A stretch of DNA of 55,143 bases from Pseudomonas songnenensis (GCF_003696315.1 NZ_RFFN01000010.1:84487-139629); one strand, 5' to 3'; positions 17,828 to 28,105 are shown, counted from the first letter of the stretch. Notes: generated by a model from the sequence alone, not told the origin. Made by a program: numbers and translations.

Positions 17828-18484
17828 TCAGGCTTTCGCTTCGTTCTCCAGCACCCAGACCGCGGCCTCGACCCGCGAGCGCAGACCGAGCTTGTGCAGC
17901 AGATTCTTCACGTGGACCTTGACCGTACCCTCGGTGATGCCGAGCTTGCGCGCGATCATCTTGTTGCTCTGGCCCTTGGCGATCAGGCGCAGCACTTCCT
18001 TCTCGCGTTTGGTCAGGCTGGAGAACTGCACCTGGCCCGAAGGCTTCGGGCGGACCCGGATCGCCTCGGCCAGCACCTGGGTCAGCTCCGGACTGAGCGC
18101 CATGCGTCCGGTGGCGGCAATGCGGATCTGCTCGATCAGCTGCTCGGCGTCCATGTCCTTGAGCAGATAGCCGTCAGCACCGTTGCGCAGCGCTTCGAGC
18201 ACGTGGCTCTGCTCGTCGGAGACGGTGAACATGACGATGCGTGCGTCGATGTCGGCATCGCGCATGCGCCGGGTGGTTTCCAGGCCGTCGATGCCCGGCA
18301 TGTTGAGGTCCATCAGGATCAGATCGGGTTCGATCTCCAGCGCCAGGCGGATCGCCTCTTCGCCGTTGCCTGCCTCGCCAATCAGCTCCAGGTCGTCTTC
18401 CAGATCCAGCAGATCACGCAGACCCCGACGCATCATGGGATGGTCGTCGACCAGCAGGATTCGTGTGGATGTCCCTTCGTTCAT
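17828..18484 (-). CDS. narL: Nitrate/nitrite response regulator NarL
   Basis: 218 residues; ATG at 18484 with AGGAG upstream. The receiver domain has the acidic pair in LLVDDHP, the phospho-Asp in [10 protein letters not shown] and the Lys of LLKDMD. The C-terminal LuxR-type helix-turn-helix is [38 protein letters not shown] (positions 151 on), matching NarL closely. It activates nar genes in response to nitrate by binding TACYYMT heptamers. It overlaps the 3' end of narX. Confidence 0.95.
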   Translation of the reverse strand: MNEGTSTRILLVDDHPMMRRGLRDLLDLEDDLELIGEAGNGEEAIRLALEIEPDLILMDLNMPGIDGLETTRRMRDADIDARIVMFTVSDEQSHVLEALRNGADGYLLKDMDAEQLIEQIRIAATGRMALSPELTQVLAEAIRVRPKPSGQVQFSSLTKREKEVLRLIAKGQSNKMIARKLGITEGTVKVHVKNLLHKLGLRSRVEAAVWVLENEAKA

Positions 18485-20333
18485 ACGTGACTGGCTCCTG
18501 TTTCAGGGGAATGTGGCGATAGGCTGGCGGGAAGCGGAGATGCACCGAGGTGCCGCCACCGGGGCGCAGGCCGATGCTGATGTTGCCGTTCAGGCTGTTG
18601 GCGCGCTCGCGCAGGATGATCAGGCCGTAATGGCCGGCACGCTGTTCTTCCGGGCTGATACCGATCCCGTCGTCCTCGATTTTCACGTGGATGGTGCCGA
18701 TCTCGTCCTGGGTCAGCTTCAGCCAGCAGTGGTCGGCCTCGGCGTGCTTGACCACGTTGCTCAATGCCTCGCGGATGATCTGCAGGCAGTGCACCTCCTC
18801 GTTGGGGGTGAGCGGGCAGTGGTCCAGGTGGTAGTCGTTGATGATCTGCAGGCCGGAGTTGGCGCCGAACTCCTCGACGGTCGCCTGCAGCGCCGGTTTG
18901 AGGCCCGGTTCGTTGACCTTGATGCGGAAGGTGGTGAGCAGCTCGCGCAACTGCCGATAGGCCGAGTTCAGGCCGCGGTCGATCTGCTGCACGCTGTCGT
19001 CCAGCTGCGCCTGCCCGCTTTCCTTCTGCATCAGGCGCTTGAGGCGGGCCAGTTGCAGCTTCTGCGCCGACAGCGCCTGCGCCAGGGAGTCATGCAGTTC
19101 GCGGGCGATCACCGCGCGTTCCTCCATCAGCGCCAGGCGCGCCTGTTTCTGACCCAGCTGGGCGAGGCTCAGCGAGGCAGCGAACAGGTCAGCCAGGGTC
19201 GTCAGCAGCAAGGTCTGCCAGGATTCCAGTGGTTGCCCTTCCGGATGAGCGACGCGCAGCGAGCCGAGATCATCCTGGCCCGAGCGCAGCTCGAATGTCA
19301 CCAGCTCCTCGCCGCTGGGCAACCGGCCGGTCTGGTTGACCAGGCAGACATCGCATTGCGGCAGCTTGCAGTACTCCGGCGGCTGCAGGTCGTTCGAGGT
19401 CATCGCGGTGTGGCTGCCGGTTTCGGCGGTACGGTTCAGGCACAGCGAGATCGGGCCGGTGCCGAGGATCTGCTGCACCTTGGCCAGCAGCGAGCCCATC
19501 ATCTGCGAGGGGTCATCCGGCTGGCTGTAGAGCATTCGCGCGCTGTTGAACAGCAACTGCAGGGTCGCATTGCTGCGGGTGAGGGCGGCAGTCTTGTCGT
19601 CGACCTTCTGCTCCATTTCTGCGTAGAGGCCGGCCAGCTCCTGGCTCATCTGGTTCAGCGTGCGCGCCAGCAGACTCAGTTCGGTGTCACCGGGAATCTG
19701 CACCTGGCCGCTGAAGTCACCCTTGCCGATGTCGCGGGCCATCCTGGTCAGGCTGCGCAGCGGGGAGGCCAGGTTGTTGTGCAAGCCGTAGATCAGCACG
19801 AAGGCGATCAGCACGATGACGAACAGGGTGCCGGCCTGCAGGGCGCGGATGACGCCGAGCTTGCCTTCGGATGCCTCCTGCAGGGTGCGTACGAAGACGT
19901 CCAGCTCACTGACGAACTCCGGTGCTTCCTGACGGTAGTCATCGAGCTGCGCCGGTTGCGCATCGAGCAGCGGTCGCATCCGCTCCTGCCAATGCTGCAT
20001 CACGCCGGCATGCAGCCCCGGCAGCGGTGTGTCGCCATGACGGTGCAGCGCCGAGCGCAGCGAGGCCGAGCGCAGTGTGCGCTCGAGTGTCTCGATCCGT
20101 TCGGCAAGCAGATCCTGCGGGCCATGTTCGGCGGTGAAGGCCAGGCGATAGGCCTGCATGCGCAGGCTGCCGGCCTGGTTGATCGCTTCGGCATCACCCT
20201 CCAGGGCGTCGGCCAGGTACAGGCTGGCGAGCATGCTGATCAGCGAAAACCCGATGATCACGACGAAGGCAACCAGCGTGTTGAACACGATCGAATGGCG
20301 TGTGGCGAGCTGCTCGCTTTCGGAGTGGGGCAT
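18414..20333 (-). CDS. narX: Nitrate/nitrite sensor histidine kinase NarX
   Basis: 639 residues from the ATG at 20333; an in-frame ATG at 20417 would give 667, and neither has a good ribosome site. The first membrane helix is about 16-43, then a periplasmic domain opening with the P-box [16 protein letters not shown] second helix ([16 protein letters not shown]) and HAMP follow. A central module has the Cys pair CKLPQCDVC. The HisKA_3 phosphorylation site is [13 protein letters not shown] and the ATPase N-box [15 protein letters not shown]. It phosphorylates NarL when periplasmic nitrate is bound. The last 71 bases overlap narL in another frame, longer than the usual short coupling overlap. 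Confidence 0.94.
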   Translation of the reverse strand: MPHSESEQLATRHSIVFNTLVAFVVIIGFSLISMLASLYLADALEGDAEAINQAGSLRMQAYRLAFTAEHGPQDLLAERIETLERTLRSASLRSALHRHGDTPLPGLHAGVMQHWQERMRPLLDAQPAQLDDYRQEAPEFVSELDVFVRTLQEASEGKLGVIRALQAGTLFVIVLIAFVLIYGLHNNLASPLRSLTRMARDIGKGDFSGQVQIPGDTELSLLARTLNQMSQELAGLYAEMEQKVDDKTAALTRSNATLQLLFNSARMLYSQPDDPSQMMGSLLAKVQQILGTGPISLCLNRTAETGSHTAMTSNDLQPPEYCKLPQCDVCLVNQTGRLPSGEELVTFELRSGQDDLGSLRVAHPEGQPLESWQTLLLTTLADLFAASLSLAQLGQKQARLALMEERAVIARELHDSLAQALSAQKLQLARLKRLMQKESGQAQLDDSVQQIDRGLNSAYRQLRELLTTFRIKVNEPGLKPALQATVEEFGANSGLQIINDYHLDHCPLTPNEEVHCLQIIREALSNVVKHAEADHCWLKLTQDEIGTIHVKIEDDGIGISPEEQRAGHYGLIILRERANSLNGNISIGLRPGGGTSVHLRFPPAYRHIPLKQEPVTYERRDIHTNPAGRRPSHDASGSA

Positions 20334-20512
20334 GTTCTTGATCGTCGCTGTGGCGGTGTTCGCATTCTGCGCCTTGTCTCGAAGGCTTGCCACGGTGGGG
20401 GTGTACTCCCAATGCATTGAGGGTTAATCCGGGGCCCATGAGGCGCTCCGTCTAGTACGTTTAACATGTTGAAATAAAACGATTTTTTCGAAGGATTCAG
20501 GGTATCTCCAAA

Positions 20513-20569
20513 GAGGTAGAAAGACCCGGCCAAGCAAATTGCCACCAGTCGTGTATTGACCTGAGTCAA
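20513..20569 (+). promoter_or_regulatory. narK promoter region: NarL heptamer and FNR-type box
   Basis: AGAGGTA, the inverse of TACCTCT, lies at 20513-20519. TTGAC-CTGA-GTCAA lies at 20556-20569, a perfect palindrome with two changes from TTGAT-N4-ATCAA. It is centred 97 bases before the narK start. The two sites fit dual control by oxygen/NO and by nitrate of the narK-narGHJI transcript. The 325 bases between the narX and narK starts also hold a TTTAACATGTTGAAA near-palindrome (about 20460-20474) on the narX side. Confidence 0.62.
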
Positions 20570-20658
20570 ATTTCGCTCGGTCCGCTCCGCTTAGCGTGCG
20601 AGCCATTCCTGATCCCGCTGCGTTTGCAAGCAGGGTCCTGGCGCCAAGAGGATCGACC

Positions 20659-22260
20659 ATGAGCAATATCGAAAAGTGGGACGTGGAGGACCAGAAATTC
20701 TGGGACACCACCGGCAAGCGGATCGCCAATCGCAATCTCTGGATCTCCATCCCGAGCCTGCTGATGGGCTTTGCCATCTGGCTGATGTGGGGCATCGTCA
20801 CGGTGCAGATGCTCAATCTGGGATTTCCGTTCCAGCCCGCTGAGCTGTTCACCCTGACCGCCATCGCCGGCCTCACTGGCGCCACGCTGCGCATTCCGGC
20901 GTCGTTCATGATCCGCATCGCCGGCGGACGCAACACCATCTTCCTGACCACCGCGCTGCTGATGATCCCGGCGGCCGGCGCCGGTCTCGCCTTGCAGAGC
21001 CAGGACACTCCGCTGTGGGTATTCCAGCTGCTGGCTTTCCTCTCCGGCATTGGCGGCGGCAACTTCGCCTGCTCGATGAGCAACATCAGCACCTTCTTCC
21101 CGAAGAACCAGCAGGGCCTGGCCCTGGGCCTGAACGCGGGCCTCGGCAACTTCGGCGTGACCACCATGCAGATCCTGATTCCGCTGGTGATGACCGCCGG
21201 TGTGTTCGGTGCTGTAGCTGGCGCGCCGATGGAGCTGATCAAGGACAGCGGTACGCTGATCGGCAAGATCTCGGCCGGTACCGAAACCTGGATCCAGAAC
21301 GCCGGCTGGGTCTGGCTGCTGTTTCTCGTCCCGCTGGCCTTCGCCGGCTGGTTCGGCATGAACAACCTGCTGGTGATCTCGCCGACTCCGGGCTACCCGC
21401 TGAACGCCTTTGGCAAGATTCTCGGCCTCTACGGCGTGGCCTTCGTCGCTGCCGCGCTTGGCCTGTACCTCTACCTGCCAGCGCCGACCGGTCTCGGCGT
21501 GCTGAACATGTGGGGCGTGATGCTGCTCACCATCGGCCTGACCCTCGGCATGCTGCGCATGCTGCCAGGCAGCATCAAGCCGAACATCAAGCGCCAGTTC
21601 ACCATCTTCCGGGACAAGCACACCTGGTCGATGAGCATCCTCTACATCCTGACCTTCGGTTCCTTCATCGGCTTCTCCATGGCGCTGCCGCTGTCGATCA
21701 CGGTGATCTTCGGCTTCATGAACGAAGTGGCGGCCGACGGCACCATCACCCGCGTCGCCAACCCCAACGCACCGAGCGCACTGACCTACGCCTGGATCGG
21801 CCCGTTCATCGGCGCCCTGATCCGTCCGCTGGGCGGCTGGATCTCCGACAAGGTCGGCGGCTCCATCGTTACCCAGGTGATCTCGGTGGTGATGGTCGGC
21901 GCTTCGGTCGCCGCGGGCTATGTGATGCAGCAGGCCTACGGCTCGGCTCAGCCTGAAGAGTACTTCTTCCTCTTCCTGGTGCTGTTCCTGGTGCTGTTCG
22001 CTGCCAGCGGCATCGGCAACGGTTCCACCTTCCGCACCATCGGCGTGATCTACGACCGCGAGAAGGCTGGCCCGGTACTCGGCTGGACCTCCGCTGTCGC
22101 CGCCTACGGCTCCTTCGTCGCCCCGATCGTGATCGGCGAGCAGGTCAAGGCCGGCACCCCCGAGGTGGCCATGTACGGCTTCGCGGTGTTCTACGCGCTG
22201 TGCCTGATCCTCAACTGGTGGTTCTACCTGCGCCCCAACGCCTACGTGAAGAATCCCTGA
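20659..22260 (+). CDS. narK: NarK-type nitrate/nitrite transporter
   Basis: 533 residues; ATG at 20659 with AGAGGA upstream. It is an MFS protein with 12 helices. The opening WDVEDQKFWDTTGKRIANRNLWISIPSLL aligns with E. coli NarK. Both nitrate signature stretches are present: GLNAGLGNFGVTTMQ and GIGNGSTFRTIGVI. It is longer than E. coli NarK because of insertions after helices 5-6 and in the central loop. By family it exchanges nitrate for nitrite (NarK2-like). It is the first gene of narK-usp-narC-narGHJI and is divergent from narX. Confidence 0.93.
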   Translation: MSNIEKWDVEDQKFWDTTGKRIANRNLWISIPSLLMGFAIWLMWGIVTVQMLNLGFPFQPAELFTLTAIAGLTGATLRIPASFMIRIAGGRNTIFLTTALLMIPAAGAGLALQSQDTPLWVFQLLAFLSGIGGGNFACSMSNISTFFPKNQQGLALGLNAGLGNFGVTTMQILIPLVMTAGVFGAVAGAPMELIKDSGTLIGKISAGTETWIQNAGWVWLLFLVPLAFAGWFGMNNLLVISPTPGYPLNAFGKILGLYGVAFVAAALGLYLYLPAPTGLGVLNMWGVMLLTIGLTLGMLRMLPGSIKPNIKRQFTIFRDKHTWSMSILYILTFGSFIGFSMALPLSITVIFGFMNEVAADGTITRVANPNAPSALTYAWIGPFIGALIRPLGGWISDKVGGSIVTQVISVVMVGASVAAGYVMQQAYGSAQPEEYFFLFLVLFLVLFAASGIGNGSTFRTIGVIYDREKAGPVLGWTSAVAAYGSFVAPIVIGEQVKAGTPEVAMYGFAVFYALCLILNWWFYLRPNAYVKNP

Positions 22261-22275
22261 GTCTGGAGTGCCGCC

Positions 22276-22734
22276 ATGAAAATCATGATTGCCTACGACA
22301 ACTCGCGTAATGCCAGGAAAGCCCTGGAAGCGACCCTCGACATGTTCGGCCCGCTCAAGCCGCTGATCATGCTCATCGGGGTAGTGGAAGAAACCCGTGA
22401 CACCAGTGATTCGGCCGTCGAGCTCTACGAGCGCGAGCGTGGCGAGTTCCAGAGCTTTCTGCAGGAGGCCGCTGACAAGGTCAGCGCCTTTGGCCTGGAC
22501 GCCGACGTGATCATCGCCGAGGGCGACGCCCGCAAGATGATTCTCAAGGCAGCCGAGCACAAGAAGCCCGACCTGCTGGTCATCGCGCGGCATTCCAACG
22601 AACCGGACGGCGGCTTCATCTCCCGCTCGCTGAATCTGTTGGTCGACGAACTCGACTACATGACCTTCGGCAGCGTCAGCGCATTCCTGGCCCGCCGGGC
22701 GCCTTGCCCGGTCCTGATTCAAGCCTGCCCCTGA
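22276..22734 (+). CDS. Universal stress protein UspA family
   Basis: 152 residues, single Usp domain. It opens with KIMIAYDNSRNARKALEATLDMF and ends CPVLIQACP. The ATP-loop region is LLVIARHSNEPDGGFISRSLNLLVDEL with a modified GxxG...S pattern, so nucleotide binding is uncertain. It sits in the 488-base space between narK and narC, 15 bases after narK and 14 before narC, so it is surely co-transcribed. It probably acts as an anaerobic stress or energy-state factor, as other Usp proteins do in pseudomonads under ANR control; this is inference from family knowledge. Confidence 0.88.
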   Translation: MKIMIAYDNSRNARKALEATLDMFGPLKPLIMLIGVVEETRDTSDSAVELYERERGEFQSFLQEAADKVSAFGLDADVIIAEGDARKMILKAAEHKKPDLLVIARHSNEPDGGFISRSLNLLVDELDYMTFGSVSAFLARRAPCPVLIQACP

Positions 22735-22748
22735 GTGAGGAGCTCAAC

Positions 22749-24236
22749 ATGAGAGTTTCTACGCTGTTCGAATGGAAGCGCCCCGAAATCAGAGCTCTGC
22801 ATCTGACCTGGATCGCGTTCTACATCTGCTTCTTCGTCTGGTTCGGCATGGCGCCGCTGGCCTCGAGCATGCTGAAAAGCGTGAACTGGCTGACGCCCGA
22901 AGACCTCAAGCTGTTCGCCATCGCCAACGTGGCGCTGACCATTCCGGCACGCATCCTGGTCGGCATGGCGCTCGACCACTGGGGCCCGCGCCGGGTGTTC
23001 TCGGTGCTGCTGGTGGTGATGGCCGCACCCGCACTGTTCTTCGCCTTCGGTGACAGCCGCACCCAGCTGCTGGTGTCGCGCCTGATCCTCAGCTCCATCG
23101 GTGCCAGCTTCGTGGTCGGTATCCACATGACCGCCATGTGGTTCAAGCCCAAGGACATCGGTTTCGCTGAAGGCTTCTACGCCGGCTGGGGCAACTTCGG
23201 TTCCGCTGCCGCCGCGATGAGCCTGCCAGCCATCGCCATCCATGCCTTCGGTGGTCCGGAAGGCTGGCGCTGGGCGATTGCCAGCTCGGCGATCATCATG
23301 GCGCTGTACGGCGTGTACTACTGGTTCGCGCTCACCGATGGCCCGGTTGGCACCATCCACCGCAAGCCGCACAAGGCCAGCGCGCTGGAAGTCAGCACCT
23401 GGGCCGACATGATCAAGCTGATCATCTGGACCATCCCCATGGTCGGCGTGCTCGGCATCCTGGTCTGGCGCATCGAGGGTCTGGGCTACCTGGGCTCCAC
23501 CGGCGCGATGATCTGCTACGCGGTGATCGCCCTGGTGGTGATCTTCCAGGTGGTGCAGATCCTGCGGGTCAACGTGCCGATCCTGAAGAAGGGCGTGCCG
23601 GAAGACGACAAGTACCCCTTCAACACCGTGGCTGCGCTCAACTCCACCTACTTCGCCAACTTCGGTGCGGAGCTGGCCGTGGTGTCGATGCTGCCGATGT
23701 TCTTCGAACAGACCTGGGGCCTGACCCCGACCACCGCCGGCATCATCGCGGCCTCCTTCGCCTTCGTGAACCTGGTGGCGCGGCCCATGGGCGGCCTGGT
23801 CTCCGACCGCTTCGGCAACCGTCGCTTCGTGATGCTGGCGTACATGCTGGGGATCGCCGTCGGCTTCCTGCTGATGGGCCTGATGAACTCCAAGTGGCCG
23901 CTGATCGTCGCCGTGGCGATCACCGTGCTCTGCTCGGTGTTCGTCCAGGGTGCCGAGGGCGCGACCTTCGGGATCATCCCCTCGATCAAGCGCCGGGTGA
24001 CCGGGCAGATCTCCGGCATGGCCGGGGCCTACGGCAACGTTGGCGCGGTCTGCTACCTGACCCTGTTCACCTTCGTGACCCCATCGCAATTCTTCATGGT
24101 GATTGCCGCCGGTGCCTTCGTCAGCTTCGGGCTCTGCCTGCTCTGGCTGAAGGAGCCCGAGGGGGCGTTCTCCGACGAGTACTACGTGTCCAGCGTGGAC
24201 CGCGAGTTGGAGGCCCGCCAGAAGATCGCTTCCTGA
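22749..24236 (+). CDS. narC: Second nitrate/nitrite MFS transporter (NarC / NarK1 class)
   Basis: 495 residues; ATG at 22749 with GAGGAG upstream. It is an MFS protein of the nitrate porter family of the other class: EGFYAGWGNFGSAAAAMSLPAIA and GMAGAYGNVGAVCYLTLF are the two nitrate signatures. It opens with LHLTWIAFYICFFVWFGMAPL as in eukaryotic-type and cyanobacterial porters. This matches the published NarC of P. stutzeri, reported to resemble yeast and plant transporters. NarK1-class members are thought to import nitrate with protons, complementing the antiporter class encoded just upstream. Confidence 0.9.
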   Translation: MRVSTLFEWKRPEIRALHLTWIAFYICFFVWFGMAPLASSMLKSVNWLTPEDLKLFAIANVALTIPARILVGMALDHWGPRRVFSVLLVVMAAPALFFAFGDSRTQLLVSRLILSSIGASFVVGIHMTAMWFKPKDIGFAEGFYAGWGNFGSAAAAMSLPAIAIHAFGGPEGWRWAIASSAIIMALYGVYYWFALTDGPVGTIHRKPHKASALEVSTWADMIKLIIWTIPMVGVLGILVWRIEGLGYLGSTGAMICYAVIALVVIFQVVQILRVNVPILKKGVPEDDKYPFNTVAALNSTYFANFGAELAVVSMLPMFFEQTWGLTPTTAGIIAASFAFVNLVARPMGGLVSDRFGNRRFVMLAYMLGIAVGFLLMGLMNSKWPLIVAVAITVLCSVFVQGAEGATFGIIPSIKRRVTGQISGMAGAYGNVGAVCYLTLFTFVTPSQFFMVIAAGAFVSFGLCLLWLKEPEGAFSDEYYVSSVDRELEARQKIAS

Positions 24237-24251
24237 GATTTCTACCGAGAT

Positions 24252-24274
24252 GCGCCAGTTCGTGTGGCTGGCGC
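24252..24274. other. Hairpin in the narC-narG gap
   Basis: GCGCCAG (24252-24258) pairs with CTGGCGC (24268-24274), no T run. It may mark an mRNA processing or stability point, since narG needs a different dose from the transporters. No FNR-type box is seen in the 103-base gap. Confidence 0.4.
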
Positions 24275-24339
24275 GAGCCGAGATTGATAAGCCGACCGGT
24301 CGGGCCAGTGGTTCGCAACCGGAGTGAGGAGAGAAAACA

Positions 24340-27300
24340 ATGAGCCACTTGCTCGATCAACTGCGCTTCTTCAACAGGAAGCAAGGCGAGTTCGCCGATG
24401 GTCATGGCGAAACCCGCATCGAATCCCGCGACTGGGAGAACGTCTACCGCTCGCGCTGGCAGTACGACAAGATCGTCCGTTCCACCCATGGCGTGAACTG
24501 CACCGGTTCGTGCTCCTGGAAGATCTACGTCAAGAACGGCCTGATCACCTGGGAAACCCAGCAGACCGACTACCCGCGTACCCGCAACGACCTGCCCAAC
24601 CACGAGCCGCGCGGCTGTCCGCGTGGGGCCAGCTACAGCTGGTACATCTACAGCGCCAACCGCCTGAAGTACCCAAAGGTGCGCAAGCCGCTGCTGAAAC
24701 TGTGGCGTGAAGCGCGGCGCAACATGACCCCGGTGGACGCCTGGGCCAGCATCGTCGAGGACAAGGCCAAGGCCGAGTCCTACAAGAGCAAGCGCGGCAT
24801 GGGTGGCTTCATCCGTTCCAGCTGGGAAGAAGTCAACGAAATCATCGCTGCAGCCAACGTTTACACCGTCAAGCAGTACGGCCCGGACCGCGTCATCGGC
24901 TTCTCGCCAATCCCGGCCATGTCGATGGTTTCCTACGCGGCAGGTAGCCGCTACCTGTCGCTGATCGGTGGCGTGTGCCTGAGCTTCTACGACTGGTACT
25001 GCGACCTGCCGCCGGCCTCGCCACAGGTGTGGGGCGAGCAGACCGACGTGCCGGAATCGGCCGACTGGTACAACTCCAACTACATCATCGCCTGGGGCTC
25101 CAACGTCCCGCAGACTCGTACGCCGGATGCGCACTTCTTCACCGAAGTCCGCTACAAGGGCACCAAGACCGTTGCCATCACCCCGGACTACGCCGAAGTC
25201 GCCAAACTCACCGACCTCTGGCTCAACCCGAAGCAGGGCACCGACGCCGCGCTGGCCCAGGCCTTCGCCCACGTCATCTTCAAGGAATTCCACCTCGAGA
25301 AACCGAGCGAGTACTTCCGCGACTACGCCAAGCGCTACACCGACCTGCCGGTGCTGGTGCGCCTGAACGAGAAGGATGGCAGCTACATCGCCGACCGCTT
25401 CCTGCGCGCGTCCGACCTGGCCGACAACCTCGGCCAGGAAAACAACCCCGAGTGGAAGACCATCGCCGTCGACGGCACCACCGGCGAGCTGGTGTCGCCG
25501 CTGGGCTCGATCGGCTACCGCTGGGGCGAGAAGGGCAAGTGGAACATCGAAGCCCGCGAAGGCAAGGACGGCCGTGATGTCGACCTCTCCCTGACCCAGA
25601 TCGATGGCGGCGAGACGGCCGAGGTCGCCTTCCCGTACTTCGGCGGCATCCTCCACGAGCACTTCCAGCACGCCGAAGGCGAAAGCATCCAGCTGCGCCG
25701 CGTGCCGGTCCGCAGCATCACCCTGGCCGACGGCAGCACCACCAAGGTCGCCACCGTGTTCGACCTGATGGCCGCCAACCTCGGTATCGACCGTGGCCTG
25801 GGTGGCGCCAACGTCGCTTCCAGCTACGACGACGCCAGCGTGCCCGGCACCCCGGCCTGGCAGGAAGTCATCACCGGCGTGTCCCGCGAGAAGGCGATCC
25901 AGATTGCCCGTGAATTCGCCGACAACGCCGACAAGACCCATGGCCGTTCCATGATCATCGTCGGCGCGGCGATGAACCACTGGTACCACATGGACATGAA
26001 CTACCGCGGCCTGATCAACATGCTGATGTTGTGCGGCTGCGTGGGTCAGACCGGTGGTGGCTGGGCGCACTACGTGGGTCAGGAAAAGCTGCGTCCGCAG
26101 TGCGGCTGGCTGCCGCTGGCCTTCGGCCTCGACTGGCACCGTCCGCCACGCCAGATGAACGGCACCAGCTTCTTCTACAACCACAGCTCGCAGTGGCGCC
26201 ACGAGAAGATGAGCATTCACGAAGTGCTCTCGCCGCTGGCCGACAAGTCGCAGTTCCCCGAGCACATGCTCGACTACAACATCCGCGCCGAACGCGCCGG
26301 CTGGCTGCCGAGCGCGCCGCAGCTCAACCGCAATCCGCTGCAGATCTGCCGTGAAGCTGAAGCCGCCGGTATGTCGCCGGTCGATTACGTTACCCAGTCG
26401 CTCAAGAACGGCTCGCTGAAGTTCGCCTGCGAGCAGCCGGACAACCCGGATAACTTCCCGCGCAACATGTTCATCTGGCGTTCCAACCTCTTGGGCAGCT
26501 CGGGCAAGGGCCACGAGTACATGCTCAAGTACCTGCTGGGCACCAAGAACGGCGTGATGAACGAGGACCTCGGCAAGCGCGACGGCTTCAAGCCGCTCGA
26601 GGCCGAGTGGCAGGACGACGGCGCCATCGGCAAGCTCGACCTGGTCACCACCCTCGACTTCCGCATGTCCTCGACCTGCGTGTACTCCGACATCGTTCTG
26701 CCGACCGCGACCTGGTACGAGAAGGACGACATGAACACCTCGGACATGCACCCCTTCATCCACCCGCTGTCGGCAGCGATCGATCCGGCCTGGGAAGCGC
26801 GTTCCGACTGGGAGATCTACAAGGGCATCGCCAAGGCGTTCTCGAAGATGGCCGAAGGTCATCTGGGCGTGGAGAAGGATCTGGTCACCGTGCCGCTGCT
26901 GCACGACAGCCCCGGCGAACTGGCGCAGCCGTTCGGCGGCACCGACTGGAAAACCGCAGGCACAGATCCGCAGCCGGGCAAGAACTGCCCGAACATGACC
27001 GTGGTCGAGCGCGACTATCCGGCGACCTACAAGAAGTTCAGCTCCCTCGGCCCGCTGCTCGACAAGCTCGGCAACGGCGGCAAGGGCATCAACTGGAACA
27101 CCCAGGATGAAGTCGATTTCCTCGGCGAGCTGAACTACAAGGTGCGCGAGGAGGGCGTCAGCCAAGGGCGTCCGCAGATCGAGTCGGCCATCGACGCCGC
27201 CGAGGTCATCCTCAGCCTGGCGCCGGAAACCAACGGCCACGTCGCGGTGAAGGCCTGGGCCGCGCTGTCGGAATTCACCGGCCGCGACCACAGCCACCTG

Positions 27301-28095
27301 GCGCTGCCCAAGGAGCACGAGGCGATCCGCTTCCGTGACATCCAGGCGCAGCCGCGCAAGATCATCTCCAGCCCGACCTGGTCAGGCCTGGAAGACGAGC
27401 ATGTGTCGTACAACGCCGGCTACACCAACGTCCACGAGTTCATCCCGTGGCGCACCATCACCGGCCGCCAGCAGTTCTTCCAGGATCACCCCTGGATGCA
27501 GGCCTTCGGTGAGCAGCTGATGAGCTACCGGCCGCCGATCAACACCCGCACCATCGATTACGTGAAGGGCAAGAAGAGCAACGGCAATACCGAGATCGTC
27601 CTCAACTGGATCACCCCGCACCAGAAGTGGGGCATCCACAGCACCTACTCGGACAACCTGATCATGCTCACCCTCAGCCGTGGTGGTCCGATCGTGTGGA
27701 TGTCCGAAGTCGATGCCAAGAAGGCCGGCATCGAGGACAACGACTGGATCGAGTGCTTCAACGCCAACGGTGCCCTGACCGCCCGTGCGGTGGTCAGCCA
27801 GCGCGTGATGGAAGGCATGGTGATGATGTACCACGCCCAGGAACGCATCGTGAACGTGCCCGGCAGCGAGACCACCAAGACCCGCGGCGGCCACCACAAC
27901 TCGGTGACCCGCGTGGTGCTCAAGCCCACCCACATGATCGGCGGTTACGCCCAGCAGGCGTACGGCTTCAACTACTACGGCACCGTGGGTTGCAACCGTG
28001 ACGAGTTCGTCGTGGTACGCAAGATGGCCAAGGTCGACTGGCTCGACGGCCCGAACGGCAACGACCTGCCGCAACCCCTGCCGCAAGACATCTGA
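24340..28095 (+). CDS. narG: Respiratory nitrate reductase alpha subunit NarG
   Basis: 1251 residues, the usual NarG length; ATG at 24340 with GTGAGGAGAG upstream. The N-terminal iron-sulfur ligands appear as HGVNCTGSC (His-x3-Cys-x3-Cys) and the molybdenum Asp region as SFYDWYCDLPPASPQVWGEQTD. The C-terminal molybdopterin-binding domain includes GGHHNSVTRVVLKPTHMIGGYAQ. It reduces nitrate to nitrite on the cytoplasmic face with the bis-MGD cofactor, taking electrons from NarH. It is followed by narH after ten bases. Confidence 0.98.
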   Translation: MSHLLDQLRFFNRKQGEFADGHGETRIESRDWENVYRSRWQYDKIVRSTHGVNCTGSCSWKIYVKNGLITWETQQTDYPRTRNDLPNHEPRGCPRGASYSWYIYSANRLKYPKVRKPLLKLWREARRNMTPVDAWASIVEDKAKAESYKSKRGMGGFIRSSWEEVNEIIAAANVYTVKQYGPDRVIGFSPIPAMSMVSYAAGSRYLSLIGGVCLSFYDWYCDLPPASPQVWGEQTDVPESADWYNSNYIIAWGSNVPQTRTPDAHFFTEVRYKGTKTVAITPDYAEVAKLTDLWLNPKQGTDAALAQAFAHVIFKEFHLEKPSEYFRDYAKRYTDLPVLVRLNEKDGSYIADRFLRASDLADNLGQENNPEWKTIAVDGTTGELVSPLGSIGYRWGEKGKWNIEAREGKDGRDVDLSLTQIDGGETAEVAFPYFGGILHEHFQHAEGESIQLRRVPVRSITLADGSTTKVATVFDLMAANLGIDRGLGGANVASSYDDASVPGTPAWQEVITGVSREKAIQIAREFADNADKTHGRSMIIVGAAMNHWYHMDMNYRGLINMLMLCGCVGQTGGGWAHYVGQEKLRPQCGWLPLAFGLDWHRPPRQMNGTSFFYNHSSQWRHEKMSIHEVLSPLADKSQFPEHMLDYNIRAERAGWLPSAPQLNRNPLQICREAEAAGMSPVDYVTQSLKNGSLKFACEQPDNPDNFPRNMFIWRSNLLGSSGKGHEYMLKYLLGTKNGVMNEDLGKRDGFKPLEAEWQDDGAIGKLDLVTTLDFRMSSTCVYSDIVLPTATWYEKDDMNTSDMHPFIHPLSAAIDPAWEARSDWEIYKGIAKAFSKMAEGHLGVEKDLVTVPLLHDSPGELAQPFGGTDWKTAGTDPQPGKNCPNMTVVERDYPATYKKFSSLGPLLDKLGNGGKGINWNTQDEVDFLGELNYKVREEGVSQGRPQIESAIDAAEVILSLAPETNGHVAVKAWAALSEFTGRDHSHLALPKEHEAIRFRDIQAQPRKIISSPTWSGLEDEHVSYNAGYTNVHEFIPWRTITGRQQFFQDHPWMQAFGEQLMSYRPPINTRTIDYVKGKKSNGNTEIVLNWITPHQKWGIHSTYSDNLIMLTLSRGGPIVWMSEVDAKKAGIEDNDWIECFNANGALTARAVVSQRVMEGMVMMYHAQERIVNVPGSETTKTRGGHHNSVTRVVLKPTHMIGGYAQQAYGFNYYGTVGCNRDEFVVVRKMAKVDWLDGPNGNDLPQPLPQDI

Positions 28096-28105
28096 GGAAT
28101 AGGCC

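Noticed and set aside
20566..22722. 718-residue minus-strand open frame opposite narK and usp
   Set aside because: Low-complexity His/Asp/Glu/Gln-rich product typical of antisense to conserved coding sequence; the plus-strand genes are clear.
24121..27318. 1065-residue open frame on the minus strand across narG
   Set aside because: It is the mirror of a highly biased GC-rich gene. It has no domain I recognise and no ribosome site, and narG is certain.
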